A stretch of 64,000 nt of DNA from Isoetes taiwanensis (Eukaryota; Streptophyta; Lycopodiopsida; Isoetales; Isoetaceae). The DNA lies in assembly GCA_021234155.1 (NCBI GenBank), contig JAJEKV010000142.1, positions 496,001 to 560,000 of the forward strand, in the 5' to 3' direction. The position numbers and the translations under genes were made by a program. Under the pieces are notes generated by a model. The model was given only the letters and a program-made list of their open reading frames with translations. It searched no databases and was not told where the DNA came from. Positions 21,141 to 34,500 of the stretch are shown in pieces. How positions within the stretch are numbered: the first letter of the stretch is position 1; the number at the start of each line of letters is the position of its first letter.

Positions 21141-23553
21141 ATATTGATTCCAAGATCAAATTTATGTCTAAACTCATGGGGGATGTAGATCCTTCTCCCG
21201 AACAAGTCAAGATGTGCAAATTAATTGACGAATTCTACAATTCTTACCAGTTAGTTGCACAACAGTATGGGAACTTGACTACTACCATTCACAAGAATAT
21301 GCCGGAGCTTTGGGATGAGTCAAGTTCCATTGCAGAGGATACCATGCCACCCATGGAGCTACATGTGAGAATTAGACATACATCGCCATCTGTTCGAACA
21401 GAGGTTTTGCCGGCCATCTCATCCAAGCAGAAAAAGAAAATGTCTCATACTCACGAGTCTTCAAGTTCTGACTCTGAGTCTAGCTCTAGCTCTTCTTCTG
21501 ACTCTGATGCCGAAAATGAAGAAAAAGGAGATCCACCGAAGTTGCAGGATGGGTTAGTAGATACCTTGCCCATCGACACTGATAAGGAGACAATTTTAGA
21601 TGCTGAAGTTCAATGTCGGCTTGATGTGTTGGAGGAAGAAAACCAGAACCTTCGAAATGAATTATCATCTGGGCACATAATGAAAAATATCCTCGAAGAA
21701 AAGATTCTGAATCTGGAGGAGAAGAACAAGGAGGAAGTTTCTGCACTGATAGTAAAGAACCTTCACTTGGCTGATGCTTTGCGTGAAGGATCCAACTGCT
21801 TAAAGGAATACGAGAAAAAAATTATTTGCTTAGAGACGTCAATCCATGAAGAAAGAAAGGAAGTCCTGAATCTGAAAGAAGAAAACAGCAGATTGAAAAA
21901 TGACCTAAAAATGCAACAAGAATCGGGTATGTTAATTATGAGTCAGGTTGATAAGCTTCAAAATGAAATAAGTGAGATGATGACAAAAAATACACAGCTA
22001 CAAAGTCTAGGACAAGAAACAGAGATAGAAATTCAGGTCAAGGTTGATGAGATAAAAAGGCTAGAATCAGAAATCACCAGCATTAGGGTTCCTCTCAGCA
22101 ATATGGGTGGATTGCAAGCATTGGCTGACAACTTAATGGAAGCAAATAATGGACTGCAGGTTCAGCTTGAAGTGAAAAATTTGAGTTTATTAAAGCTTGA
22201 AAATGAGGTAAAAGAACTTCAAATATCAGTAAGCAGCTCCCAGGCAGAGTGTCAAATGCATATTGAAGCAGAATATGCTTATTTAGACAGGATTAATGAG
22301 CTAGAGGAGTCTTTGGCTCAAGTGCAAATAATAAATCATGAGGCTATTATGGTGAAGAACTCAAAAGAACAGGAAATTGAGAAGCTACATGAACTGTTAG
22401 AAGATTTGATGCTGTCCAAAGTACATGAAATTCAAAAGCTCCAAGAGTCAGCAGGAAGAATGCAAGATGAAAACAAAGCTCTGAAAGGACAAATTTTTGC
22501 GCTGGAGGCTCAGAGAACAGAAAAGGCACCTGGTGAACAAGTTCAAAGCAAGGAAGTACAAATATTAGAAATGGGAAGAATTATCAGTGATCTGCGTAGC
22601 CAGTTACAAAAATGTAAGGAAGATTACAAGACCTTAGAATCTATACATGATAAGTGTAAGGACAGCAAATTATCCATCACAGAAGAGATGAATGCTCTGT
22701 ATAAAAGCCTGGACCAACTCCAACTGAAATGCAATGTACTGGAGATAGAATCGTCAGGCAAATCAGAGAAAATTCATAAATTACAAGATGAGATGAACTT
22801 GGAAATTCTGGAAAAATCCAAACTGGGAAATGAGAAGCTAGAACTCACACAACAAGTTCAGGTTCGGGCTGTTTTAATCCAAAGACTTCAAGATGAGCTG
22901 TCACAGTTAAGTTCATCTATTTCGAGATGCAAAAATGAAAACATGAGCCTTAAGGATGCTAGTGAAAATGGTATACATAAAATTACTGTTCTTGAAAGGG
23001 ATATTGAACATCTTCAACAACAGCTCAAAGTCAATGAAGAGGAAAAGCAGGTGCTCATATCTCTTCTTATGGAAGAAAGAACGAAGATGGAGGAAGTCAT
23101 TCAAATTACAGAGAGGAAGAACAGTGAACTAACATTTGAACTGCAGGATAAAATTGCAATTATTCAACAACTGGAAGGTGAGGTTCATACCCTGCAGGAA
23201 GATTTGTCATGTCTACAGTTGGAAAATGAGAATATTCAGCATCAAATGGTATCATGTTCCGAGGAGCTTCTGCAACAAAAGGAACAAACTAATGCTTTTA
23301 GACAAGAGCTTGGATTGGCCATTCAAGAGATTGTTTTGCTACAAAGCCAATTTCAGAGCATAAATGAAAACAGGCCAGCTGAAAATGCAGGGATCCAGCA
23401 GGTGTTAAATGTGGAAAGTGGGCATTTGCAAGCCCTCATAAAAGAGGTGCACCAGAACATGTCTTGGCTGCAGGAAGAACAGAGTATGCTTAAAGATGAA
23501 ATATCGGCAAAGGACAAGTTGACTGCCAATCTTTGGGCTACTGTATCAAGCTT
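21141..23553 (+). pseudogene. CIP1/NET-like giant coiled-coil gene copy 1, N-terminal part
   Basis: About 800 codons follow the intron. First comes the rest of a degenerate NAB/KIP1-like domain (KFMSKLMGDVDPSPEQVKMC, then LIDEFYNSYQLVAQQYGNLT). Next is an acidic Ser/Asp patch ending SSSSSSSDSDAENEEKGD at about 21440-21530. From about 21600 it is unbroken coiled coil. Degenerate NAB plus Ser/Asp patch plus long repetitive coiled coil is the architecture of plant CIP1, a cytoskeleton-associated partner of COP1; NET4-type proteins are the alternative. The frame is lost at 23553 through a 34-bp deletion relative to copy 2, with a TAG at 23576-23578. It is called a pseudogene as written. Confidence 0.7.
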
Positions 23554-25540
23554 GAAGCAATGGAGAATGAAAAAATAGATCTACTCAGATGCCTAGAAGA
23601 CAAGTCAACACAGATCCAAATGCAGGAACAGGAAATTATGAGTTTGAATTTTTTGGTTTCACAATTGAATGAAGATATTGATGAAAATGCCAAAGCAAAA
23701 TATGAAAGTGATAAAAGAGTCGAAGAAATGGAAGCTGAGTTTGTAGGTTGCAAGAAAGAGAATGATAGACTAAACTTGAAACTTTCCCAGTTCCAAGATA
23801 ATGTTATTTCCTTGGAGGTCCAATTTCTGGAGAGGTGTACTGAAAATAAAATGTTACAGGGTACTGTACATGAGCTCAAGTCCATAAACCAAATTAAAGT
23901 TGACACGTTAAAGCATCTAGAATCTGAAATTTCCCAAGTCCAAGCATCTGTCCTAAGACTTGAAGAGGAGAGGGAAAACCTGATGACTTCAAATCAGAAA
24001 GTGAATGAAGAAATTTTGATTCTCAGAAAACATCTTGAACAGATAGAGACAAATTCTTCATCTCTGAAACAAGAAAAAGAGGTCCTTGAAAGTGAAATGG
24101 CATTTGCCCGTGCCAGACATAAGAAATTGGAGAGTGACATTCACATGCATATACTTGAAAGGAAAGAAATTGAAATGGAATTCGAGAAAAAGCAAGTGCA
24201 GTTGCTAGGATTGGAGAAACTCTCCATCGACTTGCAAGCCCAGTTACAGGAGTGGCAAGAGAAGTATGGAAAATTAGAATTTGAACATGAAAGCATTGGG
24301 GAAGAGAAGAAATTACTTCACATGCACCTACAACAGGAGCAAAAAAAATTGGATCTTTTGGAACAGGAATGTGATGCAATGAAAGTTCAGAGCACGGCTG
24401 CCACAAATGAAGTCTCCAGGTTGGAAGGAGAGAGAAGTGCTCTGCAGAACGATTTACATCTTTCAAAAGTGGAAAATAGTATTCTTTACAAAAACGTGCA
24501 TGAGTATCAAGGCCAGGTAAACAGATTGGAATCCCTATTGTGTGAGCTGCAAAATAGGTGCGAGGCGACTATGACGGCACATCAAATGACAGAATGCCTG
24601 ATCACGGAAATCAAGGTACAGATGCAGAGTGTTGAAGAACACAATACCATCCTTAAGGAGAAGATATATAAATTACAAGATGAGCTGAACCTGGAATCCT
24701 TGAAAAAATCTAAAGTGGAGAATGAGAAGCTGGAACTTGACCAACAAATTCAGGCTGGAGCTATTCTAATTCAAAAACTTGAAGATGAGGTATTGCAACT
24801 ACGCTCCTCTATTTTGGAATGTGAAAGTGTAAACTTGAGCATCAAGCATGCTTATGAAAATAGCGCACACAAAGTCAATGTTCTTGAGAAAGATATTGAC
24901 CATCTTCAGCAGAAGCTTACAGTTGCAGAAGAGGAAAAGCAGTCACTTAGATCTGTCCATATGGAAGAAAAAGGAAAGATGGCGGAAGTGATTCAAATTA
25001 TAGAGGGGAAGAAAAATGAAGTAATGGCGGAACTGCATGATAAGGTTGCCTCTGTTCATCAGTTCGAAGGTGAGGTTCATACCCTGCATGCAGATTTGTC
25101 GCGTCTACAGTTGGTAAATAAAAATATAGAACATGAAATGGCATCATGTTCCCAGGAGTGTCTGAAACAGAAGGAACAAATTAATGCTTACAGGCAAAAT
25201 GTCTGCGAATTGGAATCTTTAGTTTTTGAGCTGCGAAATAAGTGTGAGACAACTAAGAAGTCACATGAAATGGCTGAATGCTCGATTTTAGAAATGAAGG
25301 CACAAACACAGAGTGTCAAGGAACAGAATGCCATCCTTGATGAGAAGATTCATAAATTACAAGATGAGTTGAATTCAGAATTCCTGGAAAAATCTAAAGT
25401 GGAGCACGAGAAGCTGGAACTCAACAAACAAATTCAGGCTGGGACCATACTAATCCAAAAACTTGAAGATGAGGCATCACAGCTACGCTTATCTATTTTG
25501 AGATTTGAAAGTGAAAACATTAGCATTAAGCATGCTTACA
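23554..25540 (+). pseudogene. Gene copy 1, coiled coil after the 34-bp deletion
   Basis: The original reading continues in another frame from about 23554 for about 660 codons: AMENEKIDLLRCLEDKSTQI, LQAQLQEWQEKYGKLEFEHE, KLQDELNLESLKKSKVENEK and on. It is colinear with 40087-41550 and 45593-46090 of copy 2. It contains the pre-array block and the first 235-residue-type unit. Near 25530-25560 several indels (CAAAAACAGATGCAAAAAAA where copy 2 has GAAAACAGCGTGCAAAAAA) end the frame at 25608. Confidence 0.7.
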
Positions 25541-28500
25541 AAAACAGATGCAAAAAAAAATCAATGTACTTGAGAAAGATGTTGAGCATTTTCAGCAACA
25601 ACTCATAGTTGCAGAGGAGGAAAAGCAGGTGCTCAGATCTGTGCATATGGAAGAAAAAGAAAAGATGGAGGCAGCCATTCAAAATTTAGGGCTAAAAATA
25701 ATGAAGTAATGGCTGAACTACAGGGTAAGGTTGCTCGTATTCAAGAACTGGATAGTCAGGTTCAGAACTTGCTGGCAGATTTGTCACGTCTACAGCTGGA
25801 AAATAAGAAGATCCAACATCAAATAGTGTCAGGCTCTCAAGAGCTTTTGAAAGAGAAGGAACAAACTAATGTTTTGAGACTCAATGTCTGTGAGTATGAA
25901 GAGCAGGTGAACGGATTGGAATTTCTAGTCTCTGAGCTGCAAAATAAGTGTGAGAGAACCAACGAAGGCACATGAAAAATGGCAGAATGCCTGATGTCAG
26001 AAATCAAGGCAGAGGTGCAGAGTGGCAAAGAACACAATGCCATCCTTAATGAGAACATTCATAAGTTACAAGATGAGCTGAACTCAGAATCCTTGGAGAA
26101 ATCTAATGTGGAGAAAGAGAAGCTGGAACTTGAGCATCAAATTCAAGATGGGTCTATACTAATCCAAAACTTGAAAATGAGGCATCAGAGCTCCGCGACA
26201 TCTATTTTGAGATGTGAAAGGAAAAAACACGAGCATCAAGCATTCTTATGAAAACAGTGTACAGAAACTCAATGTGCTTGAAAAAGATGTTGAGCATCTT
26301 CAGCAGCAGCTCATAGTTGCAGAGGAGGAAAAAGAGGTGCGTAGATCTGTCCATATGGAAGAAAAAGAGAAGATGGAGGTAGTCATTGAAATTATAAAGG
26401 GAAAGAACACTGAAATATTGGCTGAAGTGCAGGACAAGATTGCCTGTATTCGACAACTGGAATGTGATGTTCAACACTTGCAAGCAGATTTGTCCCATCT
26501 ACAGTTGGAAAATAAGAATATTCAATGTCAAATGGAATCAAGTTCTCAAGATCTTTTAAAAGAGAAGGAACAATCTAATGCTTTAAGACAAAATGTGGAT
26601 AGATTGGAATCCCTAGTGTTTGAGCTTCAAAATAAATGTGAAACAACTAGGAAGGCACATGAAACAGCAGAATGCCTGATCTCAGAAATAAAGAGAGAGG
26701 CGCGGAGCATTGAAGAACACAATACCATCCTTAGTGAGGAGATTCATAAGTTACAAGATGAGCTGAACTCAAAATCCTTGGAAATGTCTAAGTTTGAGAA
26801 TGAGAACCTGGGACTCAACCAACAAATTGAGGATAGGGCTATTGTAATTCAAAATTTTGAAAATGAGGTATCCCAGCTATGCACATCTGTTTTGAGATGT
26901 GAAAGTTTAAAAAACATGGCGTCAAGCGTGCTTATGAAAGCAGCGTGCACAAAATCAATGTGCTTCAAAAAAAGATGTTCAGCATCTTCAGCAGCAGCTC
27001 AGAGTTGGAGGGAGGAGGAAAAGCAGGCGCTCAGATCTTTTTTCATATGGAAGAAAAGAGAAGATGGAGGCGGTCATTCAAATTATGAAGGGGAAGAACA
27101 ACGAAGTACTGGTTGCACTGCAGGATAAGATTACCTGTATTCGACAGCTGGAAGGTGAGGTTCAGAACTTGCAAGCAGATTTGTCGCATCTACAGTCGGA
27201 AAATAAGAATATTCAACATCAAATGGCATCAGGTTCCCAAGAGCTTCTGAAAAGAGAAGGAACAAAATAATGCTTTAAAACAAAATGTTTGTGAGTATCA
27301 AGAACAAGTGAAAAGATTAGAATCCCTGATGTTTGAGCTTCAAAATAAATATGAAGCAACTAGGAAGGCACAGGAAATGGCAGAATGCCTGATCTCAGAA
27401 ATAAAAGGCAGCAGCAGAGCGTCAAGAATACAATACCATCCTTAATGAGAAGATTCATAAATTACAAGATGAGCTGAACTCAGAACTCCTTGGAAAAATC
27501 TAAATTGAGAAGGAAAAAAGCTAGGGCTCAACCAACAAATTGAGGCTAGGGCTATTGTAATCCAAAATCTTGAAAATGAAGTATCGCAGCTATCCACATC
27601 TGTTTGAGAAGTGAAAGGGAAAACATGGCGTAAAAGCATTCTTATGAAAGCAGCGTGCACAAAAATAATGTTCTTGAGAAAGATGTTGAGCATCTTCGGC
27701 AGCAGCTCATAGTTGCAGAGGAGGAAAAGCAGGTGCTCAGATCTGTCCACATGGAAGAAAAAGAGAACATGGATGCAGTCATTCAAATTATGAAGGAAAA
27801 GAACAATGAAGTATTGGCTGAAGTGCAGGATAAGGTTGCCTGTATTCGACAACTGGAATGCGAGGTTCAGAACTTGCAAGCAGATTTGTCCCATCTACAG
27901 TTGGAAAATGAGAATATTCGACATCAATTCGTATCAGGCTCTGAAGAGCTTCTCAAAGAGAAGGAACATACTAACACTTTAAGACAACATGTATGTGAGT
28001 ATGAAAAGCAGGTGAATATATTGGAATCTCTAGTGTCTGAGGTGCAAAATAAGTGTGAGAGAACTACGAAGGCACTTGAAATGGCAGAATGCCTGATTTC
28101 AGAAATCAAGGCACAGGTGCAGAGTAGCGAAGAACACAATGCCATGCTTAATGAGAAGATTCATAAATTACAAGATGAGCTGACCTCAAAATCGTTGGAA
28201 ACATCTTATGTGGAGAAAGAGAAGCTGGAACTCGAGCAACAAATTCAGGCTGGGGCTATCCTAATTCAAAAACTTGAAAATGAGGCATCAGAGCTATGCA
28301 CTTCTATTCTGAGAGGTGAAAGGGAAAACATGAGCATCAAGCATTCTTATGAAAACAGCGTACAAAAAATCAATGTGCTTGAAAAAGATGTTGAGCATCT
28401 TCAGCAGCAGCTCATAGTTGCAGAGGAGGAAAAAGAGGTGCTTAGATCTGTCCATATGGAAGAAAAAGAGAAGATGGAGGTAGTCATTGAAATTATAAAG

Positions 28501-31500
28501 GGAAAGAACACTGAAATATTGGCTGAAGTGCAGGACAAGATTGCCTGTATTCAACAACTAGAATGTGATGTTCAGAACTTGCAAACAGATTTGTCCCATC
28601 TACAGTTGGAAAATAAGAATATTCAATGTCAAATGGAATCAAGTTCTCAAGAGCTTTTAAAAGAGAAGGAACAATCTAATGCTTTAAGACAAAATGTTTG
28701 TGAGTATCAAGAACATGTGGATAGATTGGAATCCCTAGTGTTTGAGCTTCAAAATAAATGTGAAACAACTAGGAAGGCGCATGAAACAGCAGAATGCGTG
28801 ATCTCAGAAATAAAGAAAGAGGCGCGGAGCATTGAAGAGCACAATACCATCCTTAGTGAGGAGATTCATAAGTTACAAGATGAGCTGAACTCAAAATCCT
28901 TGGAAATGTCTAAGTTTGAGAATGAGAAGCTGGGACTCAACCAACAAATTGAGGATAGGGCTATTGTCATTCAAAATCTTGAAAATGAGGTATCCCAACT
29001 ATGCACATCTGTTTTGAGAGATGTTTAAAAACATGAGGCAAAAGCTCATTTTTATGAAAGCAGCGTGCACAAAATCAATGTGCTTGAAAAAGATGTTGAG
29101 CATCTTCAGCAGCAGCTCAGAGTTGCGGAGGAGGAAAAGCAGATGTTCAGATCTTTTCATATGGAAGAAAAAGAGAAGATGGAGACGGTCATTCAAATTA
29201 TGAAAGGGAAGAACAACGAAGTACTGGTTGCACTGCAGGATAAGATTACCTGTACCGACAGCTGGAATGTGGGTTCAGAACTTGAAAGCAGATTTGGCGA
29301 TCTACAGTTGGAAAATAAGAATACTCAACATCAAATGGCATCAGGTTCCCAAGAGCTTCTGAAAGAGAAGGAACAAAATAATGCTTTTAAAACAAAATGT
29401 TTGTGAGTATGAAGAACAAGTGAAAAGATTAGAATCCCTGGTGTTTGAGCTTCAAAATAAATATGAAGCAACTAGGAAGGCACAGGAAATGGCAGAATGC
29501 CTGATCTCAGAAATAAAGGCAGCAGCGCAGAGCGTCGAAGAATACAATACCATCCTTAATGAGAGGATTCATAAATTGCAAGATGAGCTGAACTCAGAAT
29601 TCCTGGAAAAATCTAAATTGAGAAGGAAAAGCTGGGGCTCAACCAACAAATTGAGGCTGGGCTATACTAATCAAAACCCAGAAAATGAGACATCACAGCA
29701 GCTATCCACATCTGTTTTGGAAAAGTGAAAAGTGTAGCATCAAACATTCTTATGAAAACAGCGCACAAAATAATGTTCTTGAGAAAGATGTTGAGCATTT
29801 TCAGCAGCAGCTCATGGTTGCAGAGGAGGAAAGCAGGTGCTCAGATCTGTCCACATGGAAGAAAAAAGAGAACATGGATGCAGTCATTCAAATTATAAGG
29901 AAAAGAACAATGAAGTATTGGCTGAAGTTCAGGATAAGGTTGCCTGTATTCGACAACTGGATAGTCAGGTTCAGAACTTGCAAGCAGATTTGTCCCATCT
30001 ACAGTTGGAAAATGAGAATATTCGAACATCAAAATAGTGATCAGGCTCTGAAGAGCTTCTCAAAGAGAAGGAACATACTAATGTTTTAAGACAACAACAT
30101 GTATGTGAGTATGAAAGCAGGTGAAGCGGTTGGAATTTCCTAGTGTCTGAGCTGCAAAATAAGTGTGGAGTGAGAGAACTCTGAAGGCACATGAAGAATG
30201 GCAGAATGCCTGATTTCAGAAATCAAGGCAGAGGTGCAGAGTGGCGAAGAACACAATGCCATCCAATGAGAACATTCATAAATTACAAGATGAGCTGAAC
30301 TCAAAATGCGTTGAAACTATCTTGGAGATTGGAGAAAGAAGCTGGAACTTGAACTGCAACAAATTCAGGCTGGGGCTATCCTAATTCCAAAACTTGAAAA
30401 TGAGGCATCAGAGCTATGCACTTCTATTTTGAGAGGTGAAAAGGAAAACATGAGCATCAAACATTCTTACTAAAGAAAACAGTCACAAAAAAATCAATGT
30501 GCAGAAAAAAGATGTTGAGCATCTTCAGCAGCAGCTCATAGTTGCAGAGGGAGGAAAAGAGGTCGTAGATCTGTCCATATGGGAAAAAACAGAAGAGAAG
30601 ATGGGTGGTCATTGAAATTATAAAGGAAAGAACACTGAAATATTGAAACTGAAGTGCAGGACAAGATTGCCTGTATTACGACAACTGGAATGTGATGTTC
30701 AGAACTTGCAAAGCAGATTTGTCCCATCTACAGTTGGAAAATAAGAATATTCAATGTCAAATGGAATCATCAAGTTCTCAAGAGGTTTAAAAAAAGAAGG
30801 AACAATCTAATGCTTTAAGACAAAAAATTTTTGAGAGTATCAAAGAACATGTGGATAGATTGGAATCCCTAAGTGTTTGAGCTTCAAAATAAATGTGAAA
30901 CAACTAGGAAGGCACATGAAACAACAAGAATGCCTGATCTCAGAAATGAAAGAAGCGGCGGAGCATTACGTGAAGAACACAATACCATCCTTGGTAGGGA
31001 GTTCATAAGTTACAAGATAGAGAGCTAGACTCAAAAAATCCTTGGAAATGTCACAAGTTTGAGAATGAGAAGCTGGGACTCAACCAACAAATTGAGGATA
31101 AAGGCTATTATGATTCAAAATCTTGAAAATGAGGGTATCCCAACTATGCACATCTGTTTTGAGATGTGATGCGGAAAACATGGCGTCAAAGCGTGCTATG
31201 AAAGCAGCGTGCACAAAATCAATGTGCTTAAGAAAGATGTTGAGCATCTTCAGCAGCAGCTCAGAGTTCTGCGGAGGAGGAAAAGCAGGTCACTCAAGAT
31301 CTTTTTTCATATGGAAAAAAAAGATGGGCGGTCATTTCAAATTATGAAGGGAAGAAACTTAGATACTGGTTGCACTGCAGGATAAAGATTACCTGTATTG
31401 CGACAGCTGGAAGGTGAGGTTCAGAACTTGCAAAAAGCAGATTTTCGCATCTACAGTCGGAAAATAAGAATATTCAACATCAAATGGCATCAGGTTCCCA

Positions 31501-34500
31501 AAGAGCTTCTGAAAGAGAAGGAACAAAATAATGCTTTAAAACAAAATGTTTGTGAGTATCAAGAACAAGTGAAAAGATTAAAATCCGGTGATGTTTGGGC
31601 TTCAAATAAATATGAAGCAACTAGGAAGGCACAGGAAATAGCGTCATGCCTGATCTCAAAATAAAAAGGCAACCTTAGCGCCGAAGGCGTCGAAGAAGAT
31701 ATCACCATCCCATGTAATGAGAAGAATTCATAAATTACAAGATGAGCTGAACTCAGAATCCTTGGAAAAATCTAAATTGGAAAAGGAAAAGCTAGGGCTC
31801 AACCAACAAATTGAGGCTAGGGCTATTGTAAATCAAAATCCTTGAGGAATAGTATCGCAGCTATCCACATCTGTTTGAAAAATGAAAGGGAAGCGTCAAG
31901 CATTCTTAGCAAGAAAGCAAGCGTGCACAAAATAAGCCATTCTTGAGAAAATGTTGAGCATCTTCGCCCAGCAGCTCATAGTTACAGAAGGAGGAAAAAC
32001 AGGTGCTCAGATCTGTCCACATGGAAGAAAAAAGAACATGGATGCAGTCATTCAAATTATAAAGGAAAGAACAATGAAGTATTGGGCTGAAGTTCAGGAT
32101 AAGGTTGCCTGTATTAGAAACTAACTGGTCACGAGGGTTCAGAACTTGCAAACAGTTTGTCCCATCTACAGTTTGGAAAAATGAGAATATTAGAGCATCA
32201 ATTCGTATCATGCTCTGAAGAGCTTTTTCAAAGGGAAGGAACATACCTAACACTTTAAGACAACATGTATGTGGTATGAAAGCAAATTGAATATATTGGA
32301 ATCTCTAGTGTCTGAGGGTGCAAAATAGAGGTGTAGCCAGAGAACTACGAAGAGGCACTTGAAATACGCTTGAAAGATACTGATTTCACAGAAATCAAGG
32401 GGCACAAGGTGCAGAGTAGCGAAGAGGCACAATGCCATGTAATGAGAAAGATTCATAAATTACAAGATAAGGCTGACCTCAAAATCGTTAGAAACATCTT
32501 ATGTGGAGAAAGAAGCTGGAACTTGAGCAACAAATTCAGGCTAGGCTGTCCTAATTCAAAAACTTGAAAATGAGGACATCAGAGCTATGCACTTCTATTT
32601 TGAGAGGTGAAAGGAAAACATGAGCAACAAACATTCTTATGAAAACGTACAAAAAATCAATGTGCTTGAAAAAAGATGTTGTGAGCATCTTGAGCAGCAG
32701 CTCATAGTTGCAGAGGAGAAAAGGAGGTGCTTAGATCTGTCCATATGGAAGAAAAGAGATGGAGGTAGTCATTGAAATTATAAAGGGAAGAACACTGAAA
32801 ATATTGGCTGGTAGGACAAGATTGCCTGTATTTGAAACAACTGGAATGTGATGTTCAGAACTTGCAAGCAGATTTCTCCATCTACAGTTGGAAAATAAGA
32901 ATATTCAATGTCAGAAATGGAATCAAGTTCTCAAGAGCTTTTTAAAGAGGAAGGAACAATCTAATGCTTTAAGACAAAATGTTTGTGAGTATCAAGAACA
33001 TGTGGATAGATTGGAATCCTAATTATTTGAGCTGAAATAAATGTGGAAACAGCTAGGAGGCACATGAAACAGAATGCCCTGATCTCAGAAATGAAGAGAA
33101 GTGGCGGGCATTAGAGAACACAATACCATCCTTGGTGAGATTCATAAGTTACAAGATGAGCTGAACTCAAAATGTGTACAAAGTTTGAGAATGAGAAGCT
33201 GAGAGACTCAACCAACAAATTGAGATAGGAGCTATTGTAATTCAAAATCTTGAAATAGTATCCCAACTACTGCACATCTGACATGAGATGCTGGCAGCTT
33301 TATAGTCAAGCGTGCTTAAGAAAGCAGGCGTGCACAAAATCAATGTGCTTGAAAAGATATTGAGCATCTTCAGCAGCAGCTACTCAGAGTTGCGGAGGAG
33401 AAAAGCCAGGTGCTCAGATCTTTTCAACATGGAAGAAAGAGGAAGATGGAGGGTCATTCAAAATTATGAAGGAAGAACAACGAAGTACTAGTTGCACAGG
33501 ATAAGATTACCTGTGATACCGACAGCTGGAAGGTGAGGTTCAAGAACTTGCAAACAGATTTATATCGCATCTACAGTGGAAAATAAGAATATTCAACATC
33601 AAATGGCATCAGGTTCCCAAGAGCTTCTGAGAAAGAGAGAAGGAAACAAAATAGTAGCTACAAAGCAAAATGTTTGTGGTATCAAGAACAAGTGAAAAGA
33701 TTAGAATCTGGTGTTTGAGCGAAAATAAATATGAGCAACTAGGAGGCACAGGAAATGGCAAGAATGCCTGATCTAGGAAATAAGGCAGCCAGCCCATGGG
33801 CGATCGAGAAGAACACAATACCATCCTTAATAGGAAGATTTATAAATTATATTGGAAGGCTGAACTCAGAATCCTTTGGAAATGCAATTGGAGAAGGAAA
33901 AGCTAGGGCTCAACCAACAAATTGAGGCTGAGGCTATTATACCAAAATCCCAAAATCTTGAGGAGATAAATCATACATACATATATTACATCTGTTTTGA
34001 AAGTGAAAGGAAAACATAGAAGCGTCAAAGCATTCTTATAAACAAACGTGCTACAAAAATAATGTTCTATGCTTGAGAAGATGTTGAGCATCTTGGCGGC
34101 AGCTCCTTGGTTGCAGAGGAGAAGAAACGGGTGCTCAGATCTGTCCATGGAAGAAAGACATGGATTGCAGTCATTCAAGTTATAAAGGAAAAAAGAACAA
34201 TGAAGCAGTGGCTGAAAGTTCCAGGATAAGGTTGCCTGTGTTCGACAACTGAATCACGAGGGTTCAGGAGCTTGCAAGCAGATTTGTCCCCATCTGTGAA
34301 GTTTGGAAAATGAGAATGTTAAATCGAATTAAGTATCAGGCTCTGAAGAGCTACCTCAAAGAAGGAACATACTAACACTGAACCAACATGTATGTAGCAG
34401 TATGAAAAGCAGGTGAATATGTGGAATCTCTAGTGTCTGAGCTGCAAAATAAGTGTGAGAGAGAACTACGAGAGGGCAGCAGAATGGCAGAGATGCCTGA

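Noticed and set aside
21486-24466. Minus-strand ORFs (86 and 147 codons) opposite gene copy 1
   Set aside because: They lie wholly within clear coding sequence on the plus strand and have Leu/Ser/Phe-rich composition typical of antisense frames of Glu/Lys-rich coiled coils.
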